From: Burkholderiaceae bacterium
Lineage (GTDB): Bacteria; Pseudomonadota; Gammaproteobacteria; Burkholderiales; Burkholderiaceae_E
Length of the DNA: 64,000 nucleotides
Assembly (NCBI GenBank): GCA_021166725.1
Contig: JAJPES010000053.1
Span: forward strand, 1 to 64,000
Direction of reading: 5' to 3'
Shown in pieces: positions 9,326 to 17,622 of the stretch. How positions within the stretch are numbered: the first letter of the stretch is position 1; each line of letters opens with the position of its first letter. Position numbers and translations under genes: made by a program. The notes below the pieces were generated by a model. The model searched no databases. It saw only the letters and a list, made by a program, of their open reading frames with translations, and was not told where the DNA came from.

Positions 9326-9886
9326 TCATTCGAACGACGGCGTCCCTTCGGCTTCGTCGCCGCTCGGCGCGACGAAGAGCGACTGCAGCAGCCGAAGGGC
9401 GAGCAATCCGCAGCCGACCACGACCAGCGCGTACGCGGGTGCAAGCGGGTACTGCAGCAGGTTGCTGGAGAATTCTCCGATGCGGATCGCCCGCAGCGTC
9501 GTGTCGAACGCGCCGGCGGCGATTGCGCCCACCACGACGGCGGCGGCCGCAGCGCTCACGCGTTCGAGAACCCTGCGCAGGCGCCGGGGAACGAAGCGCG
9601 TGAAGCTCGTCACGCGGACGAACGCGCCTTTGCGGTACGAATGGCTCAGGCCCAGGAAAACGAGGATCACCATCAGGTAGTCCTCCGTCAGCTCGTACGC
9701 CCCGGTGATCGGCGAATCGAGCACGAAGCGGCCCAGCGCATCGGCGCTCACGAGCAGCATCATCGCCACGACACCGGCGCAGCTCAGGCGGAAGCACAAG
9801 CGCTCGGCGCCGTCGAGCAAGCGGCCGAACGGCCCTGGGCCGCCGGTTCGGTCGGTCTGCCCGGTCTGCGGCCTCGCGTCGGTCAC
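9326..9886 (-). CDS. TRAP transporter small permease, DctQ family (system 2)
   Basis: A 186-aa four-helix membrane protein with the DctQ-like segment SADALGRFVLDSPITGAYE. The start is a GTG at 9886, one base after the stop of the upstream DctP gene. The C-terminal tail (GDEAEGTPSFE) is hydrophilic. It links the binding protein and the large permease of system 2. Confidence 0.88.
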   Translation of the reverse strand: MTDARPQTGQTDRTGGPGPFGRLLDGAERLCFRLSCAGVVAMMLLVSADALGRFVLDSPITGAYELTEDYLMVILVFLGLSHSYRKGAFVRVTSFTRFVPRRLRRVLERVSAAAAAVVVGAIAAGAFDTTLRAIRIGEFSSNLLQYPLAPAYALVVVGCGLLALRLLQSLFVAPSGDEAEGTPSFE

Positions 9887-9887
9887 T

Positions 9888-10922
9888 TCACTTGCCGTCG
9901 GCGTTCGCCAACGCGCTGCGGAACTCGTCCAGGACCTGCTTGCCCGGCAAGCCGCGGCGGTCCATGTCGCTCGACCACTTGTCCTGCACCGGTCGGAGCT
10001 TCTCGAAGAGGCGCTTCTGCTCGTCTGCGTTCAGGTGCTTGATCTTCATCAGCCCCGACTGCTCCCACTTCTGCGCCAGCGCCTTTTCGCGCACCGCGAG
10101 CGCTTCGTTGAGGTGGTCCATCGTCTCGAGTCCGGCCTGCGTCAGCACGTCCTGTGCATGCTTCGGCAGCGATTCCCAGACGCGCTGGTTGATGCAGTAC
10201 AGGTTCGTGAACGAGCCGAGCGGAGCACCGAAGGTCCCGAACTTGACGACCTCGTCGAGCCGCTGGCCGGCTGCCACCACGTAGTTCGCGAAGGTTGCGT
10301 CGAGCACGCCCTTCTGCATCGCCTCGTACGATTCGTTCGCCGGCATCGAGACTGGCGTCGCGCCGAGCACCGCCGCCGCGTTCTCGAAGGTCCCTCCCGG
10401 CGACCGGATCTTGATCCCCGCCAGGCTGTCGACCCGTTCGATCGGCGACGTCGACAGGACCTGGTAGGTCGGCGTGAGTACCGCCACCAATGGGCGGATG
10501 CCGCGCTTGCGCAGTTCCTTCTCGTACACGGTCGTCGAGACGACTTTCCAGACCGCGCGGCTCGCGGCGACGGCATCGACGTACATGCCCGGGAGGTCGC
10601 CGACCGTGGCGAGCGGCAGCTTGCCCGGGTACCACGACGGCCCGACGAACGAGATGTCCGCGATCCCGCCGCGGGCGAGCACGTCGAGCGTGTCCTTCGA
10701 CTTCCCGAGCTGCTCGGCCGGGTAGTGATCGATCCTGATCTTGCCGCCGGAGATCGCCGCGACGCGCTTGATGAAGTACTGCGCGCCTTCGACGGACACG
10801 GGGTGCGTGATCGACTGCGTGTCGGCGAGCCGCAGCGTGATCGCCTTGTCGTCGGCTGCCCGCGAGGGCGCTGCTGACGCAAGGGTGAGGGCCGCTGCTG
10901 CTGCCGCTAGATATCGCTTCAT
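9888..10922 (-). CDS. TRAP transporter solute-binding protein, DctP family (system 2)
   Basis: A 344-aa periplasmic binding protein. The ATG at 10922 is chosen because a strong ribosome site (AGGAGG, six bases ahead) precedes it and it begins a good signal peptide (MKRYLAAAAAALTLASAAPS). DctP features include YPAEQLGKSKDTLDV and LAGIKIRSPGGTFE with the ligand-contacting Arg. It resembles the system 1 binding protein in layout and in the closing MDRRGLPGKQVLDEFRSAL, consistent with old duplication. It is the second gene of the operon, after the CaiB-type transferase. Confidence 0.92.
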   Translation of the reverse strand: MKRYLAAAAAALTLASAAPSRAADDKAITLRLADTQSITHPVSVEGAQYFIKRVAAISGGKIRIDHYPAEQLGKSKDTLDVLARGGIADISFVGPSWYPGKLPLATVGDLPGMYVDAVAASRAVWKVVSTTVYEKELRKRGIRPLVAVLTPTYQVLSTSPIERVDSLAGIKIRSPGGTFENAAAVLGATPVSMPANESYEAMQKGVLDATFANYVVAAGQRLDEVVKFGTFGAPLGSFTNLYCINQRVWESLPKHAQDVLTQAGLETMDHLNEALAVREKALAQKWEQSGLMKIKHLNADEQKRLFEKLRPVQDKWSSDMDRRGLPGKQVLDEFRSALANADGK

Positions 10923-10945
10923 CCGAGCCTCCTGTTGGCCGTCCG

Positions 10946-12190
10946 TCAAATCACGCCGTCCGCATGCAGGCGATCGCGCTCGGCTTCCGGGATGCCGAGC
11001 AGGTCGCCGTAGATCTCGTCGTTGTGTTCGCCCAGCGAAGGCCCGGCGCGTTCGATCGCGGCCTGGCCCGAAGCGAAGCGGGGTACGACGGTCTGCATCC
11101 GGACATCACCGAGCTGGTTGTCGCGAACCGAAACGATCGCCTCGCGAGCCGCGAACTGCGCATCGCGAAACACGTCCTCGATCGTGTACACGGGGCTGAA
11201 GACCACTGCGGCCGAGTCCAGCGCCTCGCGAAGCTCGTCGAGGCGCTTGGATCCCGCCCACTGCCCGACGATCGCGTCGATGTCCTCGCGGTGCCGCACG
11301 CGTTGCTCGTTGGCCGCGAATCGCGGGTCGGCCAGCAGGTCGGGGCGACCCATCGCGCGCGCGAGGCGTTCGAAGATGCTCTGCGTGCTCGCGGCGATCG
11401 AAGCCCAGTGGCCGTCGGCAGTCCGATAGATGTTGCTCGGTGCGGTGTACTCGCTGAGATTTCCCGAGCGGCCGCGCACGACGCCGAGTTGATCGTGCTC
11501 GATCGCCAGGAAATCGAGCAGACGAAAGACAGCCTCGGTCGCCGCCACGTCGATTTCCTCGCCCGGGGCTTCGGGATCGTGCGCGCGGCGGTAGAGCACG
11601 CTGAGGATGCCGATCGCGCCGAAGAGCCCCGCGATGGAATCCCCGATCGGAAAGCCCACGTGCAGCGGCGGTCCGCCGGGCTGCCCGCAGATGCTGGTGA
11701 AGCCGGAGAGCGCTTCGAAGACGCGCGCGAAGCCCGGCCTCTCGCGGTACGGGCCGGTCTGCCCGAAACCGGAGACGCGCAGGATCGTCAGTCCGGGCTT
11801 CACTCGCCAGAGGAACTCCTTGTCGAGTCCCCACTTGTCGAGCGTTCCGGGCCGGAAATTCTCGACGAGTACGTCGAAGTTCGGAAGGAGCCTCTCGAAG
11901 AGCTCCCTCCCGGCGGGCTTGCGCACGTCGAGCGTGATGCCCCGCTTGTTGCGGTTTGTCACCTTCCACCACAGTGGAATGCCGTCCTTGTGCGGCGGCA
12001 GTCCGCGGAAGGGATCGCCCTGTCCGGGCAGTTCGACCTTGACGACGTCGGCGCCGAGGTCGGCCAGGAAGGTGGCGGCGACCGGTGCCGCAATCATCGT
12101 GGACAGGTCGAGGATGCGGAGCCCGTTCAACGGACCACTGGACGCGGATGCCGTCCCGCGGGTTTCGATCGGGTGCTCGTCGAGAGCCAA
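10946..12190 (-). CDS. CaiB/BaiF (family III) CoA-transferase
   Basis: A 414-aa family III CoA-transferase, which moves CoA between carboxylic acids through a mixed anhydride on an Asp. The probable nucleophile is in PIGDSIAGLFGAIG, and the N-terminal ILDLSTMIAAPVAATFLADLGADVVKVE is diagnostic. The start is taken as TTG at 12190 because GGAGG lies six bases upstream and similarity begins soon after; the open frame extends to 12274 but that stretch overlaps the promoter. As first gene of the operon with two TRAP importers, it is the likely activation step for the imported acid. Confidence 0.9.
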   Translation of the reverse strand: MALDEHPIETRGTASASSGPLNGLRILDLSTMIAAPVAATFLADLGADVVKVELPGQGDPFRGLPPHKDGIPLWWKVTNRNKRGITLDVRKPAGRELFERLLPNFDVLVENFRPGTLDKWGLDKEFLWRVKPGLTILRVSGFGQTGPYRERPGFARVFEALSGFTSICGQPGGPPLHVGFPIGDSIAGLFGAIGILSVLYRRAHDPEAPGEEIDVAATEAVFRLLDFLAIEHDQLGVVRGRSGNLSEYTAPSNIYRTADGHWASIAASTQSIFERLARAMGRPDLLADPRFAANEQRVRHREDIDAIVGQWAGSKRLDELREALDSAAVVFSPVYTIEDVFRDAQFAAREAIVSVRDNQLGDVRMQTVVPRFASGQAAIERAGPSLGEHNDEIYGDLLGIPEAERDRLHADGVI

Positions 12191-12216
12191 AGTCTTCCTC
12201 CGGTCTCCGTTTCTAA

Positions 12217-12234
12217 GAACGGTATATATCGTTC
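12217..12234. promoter_or_regulatory. Palindromic operator over the -10 of the CaiB/TRAP operon
   Basis: Inverted repeat GAACG-N8-CGTTC. The AT-only centre supplies a TATATA (12223-12228) that fits a -10 for minus-strand transcription, putting the transcript start about 20 bases before the TTG at 12190. A repressor bound here would block RNA polymerase. Gapped palindromes of this kind are common IclR targets; the operon's own last gene (2219-3034) is the obvious candidate. No second copy was noticed elsewhere in the window. Confidence 0.55.
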
Positions 12235-12317
12235 CGACCGAAGGAATGCTCGCACAGCGGCGAGTGAGTTTCAAGAAGAACGAAACGCCTCGTCTCGAAA
12301 AATGGACGGATAAGCGT

Positions 12318-13061
12318 TCAAGCGACGAGTACGATGACCGAGACCACGAGCATGAACACCGTGGTGAAGCGGCGGAAGCGCTGGTCGGTGAGGCGCGCGA
12401 AGACTTGCGAGCCGAGCACGACGCCCACCATGAAGAGCGGCGCCATCGCGGCCGCGTACGTCAGCACGCGGGCGTCGACGACGCCGCGCACGACCAGTGC
12501 GCCCAGCCCGATCGCCGAGCTCACGACGACGTAGAGCGTCAGGTTGGCGCGCGACACGTGGACCGGATCGGGCCCAGCGAGCAGGTACAGGATCACGGGT
12601 GGGCCACCGATGCTCGTGGCGCCCAGCATCGTCCCGCTGATGCCGCCCAGGCCGAGCGAGGTCGCCAGGCGCTGGCGGCCGTGGTATCGCACGCCGCGCA
12701 TCAGCAGGATCGAGAAGACGATGACGATGACTGCGATCGCGCGACGCAGCAGTTCGGGGTCGGCCGTCGCGAGCACCCAGGTACCGAACGGAACCGAGAC
12801 GAGCGCCGCCAGCGAGATCGGCAGGAGCACGGGCCAGTGCGCGATGCGCGTGGCGGCGGGGAGCATCGGGGCTGCCGCGAAGGTCTCGAGCATCAGCGTC
12901 ACCGGAACGGCAACCTGCGGACCGAGCATCAGGCTGAGCGGCGGCGTCATCACCATCGCCGCGCCGAAACCCGTGATGCCGCGAATCGCGCCGGCAACGG
13001 CGCCGATCGCTACGGCGAACAGCATCTGCAGGCTGAGCAACTCGGCCGCGAAGACGTCCAC
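12318..13061 (-). CDS. Sulfite exporter TauE/SafE (TSUP) family membrane protein
   Basis: A 247-aa TSUP protein with about eight helices and the family's two GxxGP-like halves (GAIRGITGFGAAMVMTPPLSLMLGP and GGISGTMLGATSIGGPPVILYLL). The start is GTG at 13061. TSUP members move sulfite, sulfoacetate, sulfolactate or other small anions. It lies 2 bp after the ABC ATPase of a taurine/sulfonate-like importer, suggesting export of a released anion such as sulfite; that is inference from context. Confidence 0.88.
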   Translation of the reverse strand: MDVFAAELLSLQMLFAVAIGAVAGAIRGITGFGAAMVMTPPLSLMLGPQVAVPVTLMLETFAAAPMLPAATRIAHWPVLLPISLAALVSVPFGTWVLATADPELLRRAIAVIVIVFSILLMRGVRYHGRQRLATSLGLGGISGTMLGATSIGGPPVILYLLAGPDPVHVSRANLTLYVVVSSAIGLGALVVRGVVDARVLTYAAAMAPLFMVGVVLGSQVFARLTDQRFRRFTTVFMLVVSVIVLVA

Positions 13062-13063
13062 GA

Positions 13064-13867
13064 TCAGTGAGTCCGGGCCGGCTGTGTGCCCTCGGCGTAG
13101 AGCTCCTCGTGGATCAGCTGCCGGATGTGCGCGCGCAGCTCGATGAATCCCGGTTGGTCTTCGCTACGCGGGCGCGGAAGATCGACGCGCACGCTCTCCT
13201 TCACGCGCCCGGGGCGACTCGACAGCACGACGATGTGATCGGAGAGCAGGATCGCCTCCTCGATGCTGTGCGTGACGAGGATCATCGTCTTGCGCGCGGA
13301 GGCATCGGCTTCGGCGAGGATGCGCCCCATCTCCTCCTGCATCATCGCCCGGTTCTGCGCATCGAGCGCGGCGAAAGGCTCGTCCATCAGCAGCACCTCG
13401 GGGTCGACGGCGAGCGCTCTCGCGATCGACACCCGCTGCTTCATCCCGCCGGAGAGCTGGTGCGGATAGCGGTTCTCGAAGCCGTTCAGCCCGACGAGAC
13501 GCAGATGGTGCGCGATGATCTCGCTGCGTCGCGCGGCCGGCACCTTCTTCATCTCGAGTCCGAAGGCGATGTTCCGTTCGACGGTCATCCACGGGAAGAG
13601 CGCGTAGTCCTGGAATACGACCGACCTCGTCCACGTCGGCTTGCCCACCGGCTTGCCCTCGACGAGGATCCGCCCGCCCGATGGCTTCTCGAATCCGGCG
13701 ATCATCGTGAGCAGCGTGGTCTTGCCGCATCCGCTGTGGCCGAGGATCGAGCAGAACTCCTGGTCGCGTACATCGAAGCTCACGCCGTCGAGCGCGAGCA
13801 CGGGCTCGTCGCTCGCGCTGTGGCCGGGATAGACCTTCGTCACCCGCTCGACGCTCACGGTGCTCAT
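13064..13867 (-). CDS. ABC transporter ATP-binding protein, TauB/SsuB/NrtD-like
   Basis: A 267-aa nucleotide-binding subunit with Walker A GHSGCGKTT, signature LSGGMKQRVSIARAL, Walker B LLMDEPFAALD and switch His in LVTHSIEEA. This class energises import of nitrate, taurine, alkanesulfonates, bicarbonate or aromatic acids. It is encoded 13 bp after its permease and just before the TSUP exporter. Confidence 0.92.
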   Translation of the reverse strand: MSTVSVERVTKVYPGHSASDEPVLALDGVSFDVRDQEFCSILGHSGCGKTTLLTMIAGFEKPSGGRILVEGKPVGKPTWTRSVVFQDYALFPWMTVERNIAFGLEMKKVPAARRSEIIAHHLRLVGLNGFENRYPHQLSGGMKQRVSIARALAVDPEVLLMDEPFAALDAQNRAMMQEEMGRILAEADASARKTMILVTHSIEEAILLSDHIVVLSSRPGRVKESVRVDLPRPRSEDQPGFIELRAHIRQLIHEELYAEGTQPARTH

Positions 13868-13880
13868 CGCGGTGCCCTCG

Positions 13881-14762
13881 TCACTGCATGGCGCGCGACC
13901 ACGGCAGGACGCGTCGCATGATTTCGCGGATCGTGGCGTCGATGGCCAGCCCGATGAGGCCGATGGCGATCATGCCGACGATGATGTAGTCGGTGCGCAG
14001 GATCGTGCGCGCGTCGTTGATCAGGAAGCCGAGGCCCGAGCTGGCGCCGACGAGCTCGGCGGCGACGAGCGCCATCCAGCCGACGCCGAGGCCGATGCGG
14101 ATTCCGGTGACGATCTGTGGCAGAGCGGCGCGCAGCACGACGCGCCAGAGGACCGACCACTCGCTTGCGCCCAGGCAGCGGGCGGCGCGAACGAGGTTCG
14201 GCTCGACGCAGCGCACGCCGGTGATCGTGTTCAGCAGGATCGGAAAAAAGATCCCGAGGAAGATGATGAACTGGTTCTGCGTGTCGCCCACGCCGAACCA
14301 GAGGATCGACAGCGGGATCCACGCGAGCGGGGGAATCGGGCGCAGCGTCTCGAGCAGCGGATCGAGCTGGTCGTTGACCGCCTTCCACCAGCCCATCGCG
14401 ACACCGAGCGGAACCGCGACCAGCGCCCACGAGAAGGCGACCGCCTCGCGCTTGAGCGAGTCGAGCGTGTGCCGAAGCAGATCGCCCGACAGCAGCAGCT
14501 CCCACGCCGCACCCAGGATGTTCGCGGGTGGGGGCAGCAGCACGCGCGTCATGTCGTCGAGCACCTCGGTGCTCACGTATTGCCACGCGAGCAGCAGCAG
14601 CGCGACGAGGCCGAGGTTCTTCACCTTGCCGAGGACTCGCACGACGATGCCGGGGCGGCGCTTCATGGCAAGCATTGCCGCGTGCGTCGCCGCCGCGTCC
14701 TCGCGAAGCGGCTGCTGCTGTTGAACCGTGGCGGCGACCTTGCCTGCCAGCGCGTCGCTCAT
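13881..14762 (-). CDS. ABC transporter permease, TauC/SsuC-like
   Basis: A 293-aa permease with about six helices and the BPD-type contact loop (RAARCLGASEWSVLWRVVLRAALP) that meets the ATPase. The ATG at 14762 has GGAGG eight bases upstream, which decides it over the longer open frame. The long N-terminal cytoplasmic tail is rich in Gln and Ala (QQQQPLRED). It forms the import channel with the ATPase at 13064 and binding protein at 14808. Confidence 0.92.
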   Translation of the reverse strand: MSDALAGKVAATVQQQQPLREDAAATHAAMLAMKRRPGIVVRVLGKVKNLGLVALLLLAWQYVSTEVLDDMTRVLLPPPANILGAAWELLLSGDLLRHTLDSLKREAVAFSWALVAVPLGVAMGWWKAVNDQLDPLLETLRPIPPLAWIPLSILWFGVGDTQNQFIIFLGIFFPILLNTITGVRCVEPNLVRAARCLGASEWSVLWRVVLRAALPQIVTGIRIGLGVGWMALVAAELVGASSGLGFLINDARTILRTDYIIVGMIAIGLIGLAIDATIREIMRRVLPWSRAMQ

Positions 14763-14807
14763 TGCGGACCTCCGCCGGCGGCGCCTCGCGCGCCGCCCGC
14801 ACTTCAC

Positions 14808-16091
14808 TCAAGGTTCGTACGTCTTGCCGTCGAACGACCAGGGCTTGGCCAGGTCATCCTTCTCGGGGAACGGCTGCGGCTGCTTGCTGTTCAGCGCGTG
14901 CATGTACTCCGGGTACGGCGGCTTGTCGGGCTGTCCGCTCCACCCCTCGGGAAGGAACGGCGGGCGCGCCGGAACCTTCCACCCGAGCTTCGCGAAGGTT
15001 GCCTTCATGAAGCGTTCGTCGACCGCCTGCGAGAAATCCTCGGCGTTCAGCGGGCGCGTGATGCGATTCTGCGCATGCAGCCAGTCGAAGATCGGCTCGT
15101 TGACCTTGCCCCAGAACTCGGCGTGCGGATAGATGAACGTCGGCTTGTAGAGGTTGCTGTAGGCCCGGATCTGCTGCAGCAGGATCTCCTTCGAGAAGTG
15201 CTGCAGGTTGGGGTCCTCGGCCATCAGGTCGGCGGTCTTCTCCGGGTTCAGTCGCGTCCACAGCGTCGACTCGGCGAAGGCGTCTGCGAAGGCCTGCGCG
15301 ACGTCGGGCGCGTTCTCGATCAGCTCCGAACGCAGGTAGAACTGCCCTTCGTACATGTTGTACGGGAAGATCGAGTCGATGATGCGGCCCGTCTTGCGCT
15401 CGCTGACGATCAGCTCCGGGGTCGGGTCCCAGGCGACGACGCCGGCGATGCCGCGCGGCATCGCGATCTGCTCGCCGGGCGGCATGTTCTTCAGGATGAC
15501 GTCCTTGCCCGGCGCGATCCCGTTCAGCTGCATCGCCATCTGGAAGTAGAACTCGCCGGAAGAGCCGGTCACGAGTCCCACCGTGGGAGGCGGATTCACG
15601 CCCTTGAGGTCATCGATGCTCTTCAGCGGCGAGTCGTTCGGCACGACGAGCGCGTGCAGCAGGTTCGGGCTGAGGATCGCGATCGCCTTGACGGGAATGC
15701 GCCGGTCGAGCAGCGAAGTGAAGGGGAAGTTGCCGCCGTTGCCGACCTGGTAGCGCCCCGAGACGAGCACCTCGTTGATCGCCGGGCCCGACGGGAAGGC
15801 GGTCCACTTCGCCTCGACGCCGCGCTTCTCGAGCAGGTCGAGCCGGTCCATCACGATGTTCACGGTGTTCTGGCCCGACCACGGAGCCTGGAAGGCGACC
15901 TGGATCGGCCACCACCCCTTCTCCTTGAGCCAGTCGATCGACTTCTGCGAAACCTGCTCGTAGGGCTGCGGCCAGCCCCACTGGGTGAACTTTTCCTGCG
16001 CCGCAGTCAGTGCCGGAATCGCCGACAGCGCCAGGCCGGCGAGCGCCGCGACTGCGCGGCGCCAGGACAGGCCGCTCGAAAGCCTCTGCAT
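14808..16091 (-). CDS. ABC transporter substrate-binding protein (SsuA/TauA/NMT1-like)
   Basis: A 427-aa periplasmic binding protein, larger than the usual 320-340 aa of SsuA/TauA, with a signal peptide ending near ALTAAQ. Recognisable segments are EAKWTAFPSGPAINEVLVSGRYQVGNGG and the hinge region around VGLVTGSSGEFYF. The ATG at 16091 follows GAGGAGG. The ligand cannot be read from sequence; the large size and Trp-rich surface hint at something other than a simple sulfonate. Confidence 0.88.
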   Translation of the reverse strand: MQRLSSGLSWRRAVAALAGLALSAIPALTAAQEKFTQWGWPQPYEQVSQKSIDWLKEKGWWPIQVAFQAPWSGQNTVNIVMDRLDLLEKRGVEAKWTAFPSGPAINEVLVSGRYQVGNGGNFPFTSLLDRRIPVKAIAILSPNLLHALVVPNDSPLKSIDDLKGVNPPPTVGLVTGSSGEFYFQMAMQLNGIAPGKDVILKNMPPGEQIAMPRGIAGVVAWDPTPELIVSERKTGRIIDSIFPYNMYEGQFYLRSELIENAPDVAQAFADAFAESTLWTRLNPEKTADLMAEDPNLQHFSKEILLQQIRAYSNLYKPTFIYPHAEFWGKVNEPIFDWLHAQNRITRPLNAEDFSQAVDERFMKATFAKLGWKVPARPPFLPEGWSGQPDKPPYPEYMHALNSKQPQPFPEKDDLAKPWSFDGKTYEP

Positions 16092-16148
16092 GGGTACCTC
16101 CTCGGTTGGTTGGAACGTCACGGCCGCTGTGCGGCTCTCGTGTTCTTT

Positions 16149-16169
16149 CGGTACGGCCGGGCCGTACCG
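16149..16169. repeat. Perfect 10-bp inverted repeat between carboxylase and ABC genes
   Basis: Arms CGGTACGGCC and GGCCGTACCG are separated by a single G. In RNA this gives an 8-10 bp stem with a tight loop, between the carboxyltransferase stop (16174) and the binding-protein start (16091). There is no T-run on either strand, so it could be a weak terminator, an RNA-stability hairpin separating two expression levels, or a protein-binding palindrome. Confidence 0.4.
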
Positions 16170-16173
16170 CGCA

Positions 16174-17622
16174 CTACGTCGAAAAGCTCATCTCCACGCC
16201 GCCGAGGCGAATCCGCGTCTGGCGTACGTCCTTTCTCGAATCGAGGAAGCGCAGCAGCTCGAGCAGCGGCGAGGTTTCGAATCGATACGCAGCGGCAGGC
16301 TTGCGCAATGGCGCAATCAGTTCGGGTGGGTAGAACGCCGTCAGCAGCAGGTCTTCGTCGGTCGCGTCGGCGCCGAGATCCTCGCGCAGGCCTGGAAGCG
16401 CAGGCCGCAGCTGCGCGGCCGGAGGACTGTCGGAGATCTGTTCGGGCCGGATGCCGGCGCGCTCGAGGAATTCGTCGGATGGCTGCGCGGCGAGGCGGCC
16501 GTAATGCCCCATCGCGTACTTGCGCACCTCGTCGGGGATCGTGCGGTAGCGCTCGCCTTGCACGACGTTGAGCACCGACTGCGTGATGATGTACTGCGCG
16601 AACGGGCTGACCAGGATCGGGTAGCCGAGGTCGCAGCGCACGCGTGCGGCTTCCTCGAGGATCTCCGGGAGGCGGTGCTCCATGCGCATCGTCTGCAACT
16701 GCGAGCGCAGGTTGGAGATCATCCCGCCCGGCACCTGGTGCTCGTACAGCGCCGGGTCGTACTCGGCCTTCCTGCCGATCGGCTTGCCCTCGCGCCGGGC
16801 GAGGCAGGCGAAGTAGGCCGAGACGTCGGACAACGCGCCGCGGTCGATTCGCGTCGTCGCGCCGAGCGCGCGCGCGCGTTCGTCGACCTCCTCGGTTGAC
16901 GGTAGCGAAGCGCCGTTGGCGAGTGGCTCGGACGCCGTGTACCCGTAGCGGAAACCCGAGCGCACGGCGACGCCGTAGACCTCGGGGGCGAGCCCCGACT
17001 GGCAGTGGGAGTGCAGCTGCACCGGAATGCCGCCGGCCGCCGCGACGACGGCGGGGAACAGCGTCTCGGCCCGCTGCGGCGTGAGCAGTCCCGTCGGGTC
17101 CTTGATCGAGATGAAATCGGCCTTCAGCGCGACGAGCTCGCGCGTGCGCTCCACGTAGTACGCGTCGGTGTGTACCGGCGACAGTGTGTAGGTCATCATC
17201 GCGTTGACCTGCATGCCGGCCTCGTGACCCGAGCGCACCGACGACTCGATGTTCCGGTTGTCGTTCAGCGCGTCGTAGACGGTGAGCACCTTCAGGCCGC
17301 GGCGCGCGAGCACGTGCGAGTTCAGCTCGACGACGTCGTCGGGGAACAGCTCGAAGGTGTACAGGCTCTGCCCGCGCGTCAGGCCATCGCACGGCGTTTG
17401 CAGCCGCTCGCACAGCAGGCCGACGCGCTCCCACGGGTTTTCCTGCAGGAAGCGCACCGAGACGTCGAAGACGGCGCCGCCCAGGATGTTGATGTAGTCG
17501 TATCCGACGCGGTCGATCGCGCCGAGGATCGGCGCCATCATCGCGGTCGTCATGCGCGTCGACCACAGGCACTGGTGCCCGTCGCGCAGCGTGACGTCGA
17601 TGAATCCGAAATCGCGGCTCAT
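16174..17622 (-). CDS. Pyruvate/oxaloacetate carboxylase-type carboxyltransferase subunit
   Basis: A 482-aa DRE-TIM carboxyltransferase. Near the N-terminus is VTLRDGHQCLWSTRM, matching the pyruvate carboxylase metal/substrate motif; Lys174 (IKDPTG) corresponds to the carbamylated metal-ligand Lys and His204/His206 (LHSHCQSG) to the metal histidines. Unlike OadA or PycB it has no C-terminal biotinyl domain: no MKM-like motif follows. The ATG at 17622 overlaps the biotin carboxylase stop (ATGA). It should transfer CO2 from the BCCP at 19033 to a 2-oxo acid or related acceptor. The exact substrate is unknown. Confidence 0.9.
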   Translation of the reverse strand: MSRDFGFIDVTLRDGHQCLWSTRMTTAMMAPILGAIDRVGYDYINILGGAVFDVSVRFLQENPWERVGLLCERLQTPCDGLTRGQSLYTFELFPDDVVELNSHVLARRGLKVLTVYDALNDNRNIESSVRSGHEAGMQVNAMMTYTLSPVHTDAYYVERTRELVALKADFISIKDPTGLLTPQRAETLFPAVVAAAGGIPVQLHSHCQSGLAPEVYGVAVRSGFRYGYTASEPLANGASLPSTEEVDERARALGATTRIDRGALSDVSAYFACLARREGKPIGRKAEYDPALYEHQVPGGMISNLRSQLQTMRMEHRLPEILEEAARVRCDLGYPILVSPFAQYIITQSVLNVVQGERYRTIPDEVRKYAMGHYGRLAAQPSDEFLERAGIRPEQISDSPPAAQLRPALPGLREDLGADATDEDLLLTAFYPPELIAPLRKPAAAYRFETSPLLELLRFLDSRKDVRQTRIRLGGVEMSFST

